In this document: positions 5,468 to 8,917 of the stretch, piece after piece
Layout: each line of letters starts with the position of its first letter
Numbering within the stretch: position 1 is the first letter of the stretch
NCBI GenBank assembly: GCA_003218735.1
Contig: QHOJ01000002.1
Span: forward strand, 1,308 to 10,224
DNA length: 8,917 nucleotides
Reading direction: 5' to 3'
From: Verrucomicrobiota bacterium
GTDB taxonomy: Bacteria > Verrucomicrobiota > Verrucomicrobiia > Chthoniobacterales > UBA10450
Program-made: the position numbers and the translations under genes
The notes under the pieces: model-generated
Seen by the model: the letters and a program-made list of their open reading frames with translations, nothing else
Told to the model about the DNA's origin: nothing
Database searches by the model: none

Positions 5468-5998
5468 GTGCTGGTGGCAATCGGGGAATGCAAACATTTA
5501 AAGCGTTTTCTTGTTTGCACCGGCGGCAAGGAATTCATCGAGCCAGCGATACAGTTCACAGGCAGATTGGCTGCGGCAGTTGATGCGTCCGTGACATTGC
5601 TGCATGTCATGGCCGAGCCTCCAGCCATTTACGCCGACTTGGTGAGACTGGAAGAAGATGTCGATCAACTGCTCGGATCCAAATCGGAACTCGGAACAAA
5701 TCTGCGTCGGCAAAAAGGAGAACTCGAACGCCTTGGCGTCTCCGCCGAAGTGCGGCTTCGGCACGGGATCGTAGTCGACCAGGTTTTCGAAGAAGCGCGT
5801 GAAGGGAATTACGATTTGATCGTGACTGGCACCTCGCGAGCGCGCGGGCTGCTTCGCCATTACATTATGGGCGATCTGACCCGTAGTATCTTAAACCACG
5901 CGAATTGTCCTGTGCTTGTCGCCCGTGCTGGCAAACCGAAAGCGGCGAGAACTCTTTGGAAGGCCCTCAAAGGATTATTCAGCATAGGTGAGAGGTAG
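5468..5998 (+). CDS. Universal stress protein domain 2 (C-terminal part after the TAG)
   Basis: From GTG at 5468 the frame gives 176 residues. The first dozen (VLVAIGECKHLK) are the tail of Usp domain 1 plus linker. A complete second Usp domain follows: RFLVCTGGKEF, the strand SVTLLHVMAEP, a long charged helix (LEEDVDQLLGSKSELGTNLRRQKGELERLG), VRLRHGIVVDQVFEEAREGNYDLIVTGTSRARG, and YIMGDLTRSILNHANCPVLVAR. The usual nucleotide loop G-x2-G-x9-G-S/T is degenerate (GTSRARG, then MGD in place of GS), so ATP binding is uncertain. The C-terminus is basic (KPKAARTLWKALKGLF). It could be made by re-initiation, but the GTG has no ribosome binding site and begins mid-strand, so it more likely belongs to an interrupted gene. 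Confidence 0.68.
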   Translation: MLVAIGECKHLKRFLVCTGGKEFIEPAIQFTGRLAAAVDASVTLLHVMAEPPAIYADLVRLEEDVDQLLGSKSELGTNLRRQKGELERLGVSAEVRLRHGIVVDQVFEEAREGNYDLIVTGTSRARGLLRHYIMGDLTRSILNHANCPVLVARAGKPKAARTLWKALKGLFSIGER

Positions 5999-6042
5999 CG
6001 CATCGTGTCGGCTGAGCAGCCCGGCTCGTGCGCGCGGCTACC
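5994..6042. repeat. Imperfect palindrome with GGTAGC/GCTACC ends, possible decayed REPIN or terminator
   Basis: GGTAGC (5994-5999) overlaps the Usp stop codon and is matched by GCTACC (6037-6042). Inside lies GGCTG-AG-CAGCC (6010-6021), a 5-base stem. GCGCA (5998-6002) can also pair with TGCGC (6030-6034). The size (49 bases) and complementary xGTAGC ends resemble the two clear inverted pairs around thiD, but the internal hairpins are not recognisable, so it is either a decayed copy or an unrelated transcription-end structure. No T tract follows immediately. Confidence 0.3.
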
Positions 6043-6090
6043 AGTTCAAAACACCGGATCGCGTCGCCAGAGCAAATCTTGAGTTTGTTT

Positions 6091-6114
6091 TTCCTGTTTT
6101 CCTGGGTTCCTGAT
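6091..6114 (+). repeat. Three tandem octamers TTCCTGNN before the MBL-fold gene
   Basis: TTCCTG occurs at 6091, 6099 and 6107, exactly 8 bases apart, ending 4 bases before the ATG at 6119. The surrounding 6080-6120 stretch is T-rich and poor in purines, so it offers no Shine-Dalgarno. It could be a binding-site array, an unstructured pyrimidine-rich translation leader, or a slippage-prone microsatellite whose copy number changes expression. Confidence 0.5.
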
Positions 6115-6118
6115 TTTA

Positions 6119-7036
6119 ATGGAAGCACATGAACAGCGGACTCTGCGCAATTCCCGTGTGCGTCGTTGGATTGGTCGTCTTTGGCGCGAATGGACAGTAG
6201 AAAGTTTGCGCCCGATTGCTCCACCTTTTGCTAAACCGGAGCCTAAAAAGTGGAATGATGCGCGAGTAACGGCGGCTTGGATCGGTCACGCAACCGTGTT
6301 CATCGATTTTTTCGGCATAAAGATTCTTACCGATCCCGTGCTTTTTCCGCGCATCGGGATTCGATTGCCGGGATTCACTATTGGCCCGAAACGTCTTACT
6401 GCGCCCGCGCTTGAATTCCACGAGCTGCCAAAGATCGACATCGTCCTGTTGTCGCACGCACACTTCGATCACTTCGACCTGCGAACGCTGAGTCGTTTCA
6501 ATAAAGACACGCGCGTAATCACTGCGCCACGCACCCGCGACTTGCTTCGATGGACGCGATTGCGCGAAATAACTGAGCTTCGCTGGAACGAGCGGAAGTC
6601 AATCGAAACCTCGACGGGCGAGATCAAAATCGTTGCCTTTCCCGTCAACCATTGGGGCGCACGACGGCAACGGGACACCTACCGCGGTTACAACGGCTAT
6701 TTTTTGGAGAGACACGACCGGCGCATCTTATTCGCAGGCGACACGGCATTCACAAACAGTTTTGCCGAACTACGCAAACGCGGCCACATCGATCTCGCGA
6801 TCATGTCGATTGGCGCTTACAATCCGTGGATCCGATCGCACTGCACGCCCGAGCAAGCGATTGACATGGCAAATGCTGCAGGCGCACAATTTATCATGCC
6901 GGTGCATCATCAAACGTTCCGGCTCAGTTTCGAACCGTTTCGGGAACCAATTGAGCGTTTTACCACCGCACTGCAGGACACACCTGAGCGGATCGCGCTT
7001 CGCGAGATTGGTGAAACGTTTCTTTTGCCGCCATAG
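6119..7036 (+). CDS. Metallo-beta-lactamase-fold hydrolase, UlaG/NAPE-PLD-like
   Basis: A 305-residue protein with a complete binuclear metal site of the MBL fold: His113, His115, Asp117 and His118 in SHAHFDHFD, His178 in VNHWG, Asp208 in FAGDTAF and His263/His264 in PVHHQTF. The opening strands WIGHATVFIDFFGIKILTDPVL (54-75) and the RYGYNGYFLE-like segment YRGYNGYFLERHDRRILFAGD are typical of the UlaG/NAPE-PLD branch, which acts on phosphodiester or lactone substrates, not of true beta-lactamases. The first 40 residues are basic and proline-rich with no signal peptide, so it is probably cytoplasmic or membrane-peripheral. The substrate is unknown. ATG at 6119 has no Shine-Dalgarno. It is separated from the Usp gene by 120 bases and followed at once by a 9-base-pair hairpin. 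Confidence 0.9.
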   Translation: MEAHEQRTLRNSRVRRWIGRLWREWTVESLRPIAPPFAKPEPKKWNDARVTAAWIGHATVFIDFFGIKILTDPVLFPRIGIRLPGFTIGPKRLTAPALEFHELPKIDIVLLSHAHFDHFDLRTLSRFNKDTRVITAPRTRDLLRWTRLREITELRWNERKSIETSTGEIKIVAFPVNHWGARRQRDTYRGYNGYFLERHDRRILFAGDTAFTNSFAELRKRGHIDLAIMSIGAYNPWIRSHCTPEQAIDMANAAGAQFIMPVHHQTFRLSFEPFREPIERFTTALQDTPERIALREIGETFLLPP

Positions 7037-7057
7037 CGGCGCTTGTATCAAGCGCCG
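7034..7057 (+). repeat. REP-like hairpin / possible terminator after the MBL gene
   Basis: CGGCGCTTG (7037-7045), loop TAT, CAAGCGCCG (7049-7057): a perfect 9-base-pair stem beginning one base after the TAG stop, and the strongest hairpin in the window. The preceding TAGC (7034-7037) and the TAT loop match the TGTAGC-headed hairpins around thiD, so it may be a single copy of that family; the head is CATAGC rather than TGTAGC. No T tract follows, so it is not a classic intrinsic terminator, but it could still end or protect the mRNA before the tRNA. Confidence 0.55.
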
Positions 7058-7081
7058 AGGAATGACATCTTTGCCCTTCGC

Positions 7082-7157
7082 GCCGACGTAGCTCAGCTGG
7101 TAGAGCAGCGGTTTCGTAAACCGCAGGTCACGGGTTCGAATCCCGTCGTCGGCTCCA
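7082..7157 (+). tRNA. tRNA-Thr (anticodon CGT)
   Basis: A complete cloverleaf reads straight off the sequence. The acceptor stem GCCGACG (7082-7088) pairs with CGTCGGC (7147-7153). The D stem is GCTC/GAGC. The anticodon stem GCGGT/ACCGC flanks the loop TTCGTAA with CGT at 7115-7117. The T stem ACGGG/CCCGT encloses TTCGAAT. The discriminator T (7154) is followed by an encoded CCA. Anticodon CGT reads the threonine codon ACG. The next gene starts 8 bases after the CCA. Confidence 0.97.
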
Positions 7158-7165
7158 TCCATGAA

Positions 7166-7939
7166 ATGTCTGCCACTTTCGACCACGCTGTCTCGATCAT
7201 CGTTCCCACTTTGAACGAGGAAGGGAATATCGCACCGCTGGTGTCGCAAATTCTGGCGAGCGCTGTTCCGTTCCGCGAAATTTTATTCGTCGATGATTGT
7301 TCAACTGATGCGACCCGCGATATGATTCGCGCTCTGGCGAGCACTTACCCGATTCGCTTGATCGAGCAAGATGCCACTAAGGTCGGATTAGCAGCGGCGA
7401 TTATGTCGGGTGCGCGCGCCGCGCAGGGAGAAATTCTTCTTGTTATGGACGCAGACCTGAGTCATCCGCCGGAGCGAATCAAAGATCTGCTGACGCCGCT
7501 CTTTGCCGGCACGGCGGACATTGTGATCGGAAGCCGATATGTGACCGGCGGGTCCACGCCGGGCTGGCCTCTTTGGCGGCTGTTGCTATCGCGGGCAGCT
7601 TCGATGCTGGCTTATCCCCTCACCGGGGTGCGCGATTCGATGGGCGGTTTTTTTGCCATTCCGCGTACGCGATTGTTGGCACTGGCACCACCCACGAGCG
7701 GTTTCAAAATTGTTTTCGAGACGATTGTGCGCGGAAACGGGGCGTTGCGCGTGTGTGAAATTCCGATCGTTTTTCGCGACCGTGTATGGGGTAAATCGAA
7801 AATGTCACTCGACGTTGCGCTGCGGTTTTCGCTTCGATGGCTGCACGCGATGCTCCGTCATCTCGTGTGTGGACGATCTGGTCCTGCACAAGGTGTAAGC
7901 TCGACAATTAGTAAGGCGCCGATGGACCCGGATTTCTAA
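7166..7939 (+). CDS. Family 2 glycosyltransferase, DPM1-like (polyprenyl-phosphate sugar synthase)
   Basis: A 257-residue GT-A fold enzyme that would transfer a sugar from a nucleotide-sugar to a polyprenyl phosphate at the inner face of the membrane. Visible motifs are VSIIVPTLNEEGNI (9-22), FVDDCSTDATRD (41-52), VMDADLSHPPERI (93-105) with the metal-binding DAD at 95-97, DIVIGSRYVTGG (118-129), DSMGGFFAIPR (157-167) and FRDRVWGKSKMS (203-214). These are closest to the dolichyl-phosphate mannose synthase (DPM1) group. There are no C-terminal membrane helices, so it is the soluble, membrane-associated form. The frame is open upstream through the tRNA, but ATG at 7166 is chosen because the GT fold starts 8 residues later; it lies 8 bases after the tRNA CCA and has no Shine-Dalgarno. 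It is convergent with a YfhO-like gene, a possible acceptor-side partner. Confidence 0.9.
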   Translation: MSATFDHAVSIIVPTLNEEGNIAPLVSQILASAVPFREILFVDDCSTDATRDMIRALASTYPIRLIEQDATKVGLAAAIMSGARAAQGEILLVMDADLSHPPERIKDLLTPLFAGTADIVIGSRYVTGGSTPGWPLWRLLLSRAASMLAYPLTGVRDSMGGFFAIPRTRLLALAPPTSGFKIVFETIVRGNGALRVCEIPIVFRDRVWGKSKMSLDVALRFSLRWLHAMLRHLVCGRSGPAQGVSSTISKAPMDPDF

Positions 7940-7956
7940 TTCAAAAAAGAGGCGTT

Positions 7957-7971
7957 GCTCGAGTCCCGAGC
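7957..7971. terminator. Weak hairpin between convergent genes
   Basis: GCTCG (7957-7961) pairs with CGAGC (7967-7971) around a 5-base loop, in the 61-base gap between the convergent glycosyltransferase and YfhO-like genes. An A-rich run (7943-7948) lies on its left, so for minus-strand transcripts the hairpin is followed after about 8 bases by TTTTTT, which is loosely terminator-like for the YfhO-like gene. The stem is short. Confidence 0.35.
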
Positions 7972-8000
7972 TGCCGGAATGCCCGACACGCCGTTTTGCA

Positions 8001-8917
8001 TCAATCCAATCTATTTTTCCAGCAGCAGCCTAGCGTCGCGAGAAATACAACGCTGGCGAGAATTGAAATCCACTTCCCGATTGCAAGCGCATCACGGGTG
8101 TATTCGACGCGCAGGTGGTGGTGACCGGCTATTAGCGGCACCGCTCGCAAGATATAATTTGCCGGCAGCAATTTGTAATTTGTCTGGGTGCTCCCGGGCA
8201 GGGCGACAACACGCCACGATGGCGTGAATGAGTCGGTGATCAGCAAGATCGATGGTTGTTCAACGTCGGCCTCAATTTCAAGTGCGTCGGTTGACGCGGT
8301 GACGATTCGTGCCATACCGGCTCTTTCGGCCGGCGAGGGTTTTGGTTCCGGCTCGGATTCCAAAATTATGTCGCGTGTCGGGTCGAATGTAACGGAGCGC
8401 AAGGCATCGAAAATCGCGTTCCGATCCGGCAGGACACGGTAGCTGGAAATGAGGTAGAGGTGAGACATGGGGGGCTCGGGCGCATCGCCGATTTCCAATT
8501 CGGTTCCATGTTGACCAAAGACGTAGCGCAGACGCAGCATGGCAAAGAGTGGATCGTAGCGGACGAACCTCACATACGACGTTGGCTGGTCGGGGTCACC
8601 CCCCTGGCTCCAAGTCATGAACTCGGCGTAGCGCCGGATCACGGTCGCTTCGTAACCCCACATGTCTTGCCGGTCGATCAACATCGCGCTGTTTGGGTTT
8701 GCGACATTCATAATTCGATAATCGCCGGGGTGCACGTCGAGGAAGCGTTTCTCGTCGAGATTTACAATGGTAACGCTGTCAAACGTGGCACGCGCGCCAT
8801 GCGCAAAGACGAACATTTCCGCCACTCCCAAAGCGATCACGCCGAAGAGCGCACGCGGCTCTCGCCTGGCGAAGGCCAAAATAATGCCGAGCAGTGCACA
8901 AGTTCCAGCAGCAACGA
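8001..8917 (-). CDS. YfhO-like polytopic membrane protein, C-terminal part (5' end outside window)
   Basis: The frame is open from the right edge to the stop at 8001, giving about 305 visible residues, so the gene is cut by the window. A TTG at 8879 could act as a start but falls within a hydrophobic run (ALLGIILAFARRE, then ALFGVIALGVAEMFVFAHGA) that looks like consecutive membrane helices of a larger protein. A long extracytoplasmic domain follows, with the hallmark C-terminal pattern LLITDSFTPSWRVVALPG ... LLPANYILRAVPLIAGHHHLRVEYTRDALAIGKWIS and a final helix (about 20 residues before CCWKNRLD). This is the YfhO/bacterial membrane-protein family, which in Gram-positives works with a GT2 enzyme to glycosylate cell-envelope polymers. 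Here the acceptor is unknown. It is convergent with the GT2 gene. Confidence 0.8.
   Translation of the reverse strand, partial: VAAGTCALLGIILAFARREPRALFGVIALGVAEMFVFAHGARATFDSVTIVNLDEKRFLDVHPGDYRIMNVANPNSAMLIDRQDMWGYEATVIRRYAEFMTWSQGGDPDQPTSYVRFVRYDPLFAMLRLRYVFGQHGTELEIGDAPEPPMSHLYLISSYRVLPDRNAIFDALRSVTFDPTRDIILESEPEPKPSPAERAGMARIVTASTDALEIEADVEQPSILLITDSFTPSWRVVALPGSTQTNYKLLPANYILRAVPLIAGHHHLRVEYTRDALAIGKWISILASVVFLATLGCCWKNRLD

Larger units (their letters stand above)
5114..5998 (+). pseudogene. Tandem-domain universal stress protein gene interrupted by an in-frame TAG
   Basis: Read straight through, 5114-5998 encodes one 294-codon protein of two Usp domains in a single frame, broken only by TAG at 5339-5341 (codon 76). 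The bases after the stop continue the first domain without shift: ILGRTSKTSYDLVVIGAR, and later QPPVLVAIGE, are the expected C-terminal strand pattern of a Usp domain. The context MVHAGEPIR-stop-ILG suggests that Gln or Glu was lost by one substitution (CAG or GAG to TAG). Alternatives are a sequencing or assembly error, or translation as two products. Nothing in the window suggests recoding of TAG; it is the ordinary stop of several genes here (for example thiD, the ferredoxin and the MBL gene). Confidence 0.72.

Noticed and set aside
6119..7036. Antibiotic-resistance beta-lactamase
   Set aside because: The HxHxDH motif is shared by the whole MBL fold; the strand pattern matches UlaG/NAPE-PLD-like hydrolases and there is no signal peptide.
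7043..7165. Upstream extension of the glycosyltransferase frame through the tRNA
   Set aside because: It would translate the tRNA gene as protein; the GT fold begins just after the ATG at 7166.
6770..7249. 159-residue minus-strand reading frame containing DGIRTRDLRFTKPLLYQLSYVG
   Set aside because: This peptide is the antisense translation of the tRNA-Thr gene, a well-known spurious database protein; the rest is antisense to the MBL and GT genes.
7955..8227. 90-residue plus-strand frame after the glycosyltransferase gene
   Set aside because: It is mostly antisense to the well-conserved C-terminal end of the YfhO-like protein and shows no domain of its own.
1..8917. CRISPR array, insertion sequence or prophage
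   Set aside because: No regularly spaced identical repeats, transposase, integrase or phage structural gene could be found.

Overview
The window (8,917 bases, moderately GC-rich) is ordinary bacterial chromosome with one tRNA gene, about a dozen protein genes and small palindromic repeats. The gene mix and the near absence of Shine-Dalgarno sequences suggest an uncultivated soil-type bacterium. Verrucomicrobiota (Chthoniobacterales-like) is my best guess and Acidobacteriota the main alternative; this is an impression from protein style, not a phylogeny.

Layout. 15-1139 (+): secreted S41-like peptidase homologue whose catalytic residues appear lost. 1158-1865 (+): VapBC-type toxin-antitoxin module with a readable promoter overlapped by a palindromic operator. 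1919-2617 (+): RNase III (rnc). 2680-3789 (-): a small [4Fe-4S] ferredoxin gene followed by thiD (HMP/HMP-P kinase). 3931-5998 (+): a two-helix membrane protein, a TauE/SafE-family anion exporter and a tandem universal stress protein broken by one in-frame TAG. 6119-7036 (+): a UlaG/NAPE-PLD-like metallo-beta-lactamase-fold hydrolase. 7082-7157 (+): tRNA-Thr(CGT), with a DPM1-like family 2 glycosyltransferase starting 8 bases after its CCA. 8001-8917 (-): the C-terminal part of a YfhO-like membrane protein running off the right edge.

The most interesting non-coding signal is a family of short hairpins, each headed by TGTAGC and followed by a 7-base arm, a TGT or TAT loop and a complementary 7-base arm. 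Four copies occur as two inverted pairs: one in the 3' end of thiD, between the convergent rnc and thiD genes, and one straddling the thiD start codon. A variant follows the MBL-fold gene. The GTAG head plus stem-loop in inverted pairs is the architecture of REP/REPIN elements mobilised by RAYT transposases, although no RAYT gene lies in the window. The copy inside thiD encodes a non-conserved N-terminal extension of the enzyme.

Other points worth checking are the predicted leaderless, self-repressed vapBC promoter, the S41 pseudoenzyme, the amber-interrupted Usp gene, three tandem TTCCTG octamers before the MBL gene, and the GT2-YfhO neighbourhood, which resembles CsbB/YfhO-type extracytoplasmic glycosylation systems. 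No intergenic stretch exceeds 300 bases. I saw no CRISPR array, insertion sequence, prophage gene or rRNA.
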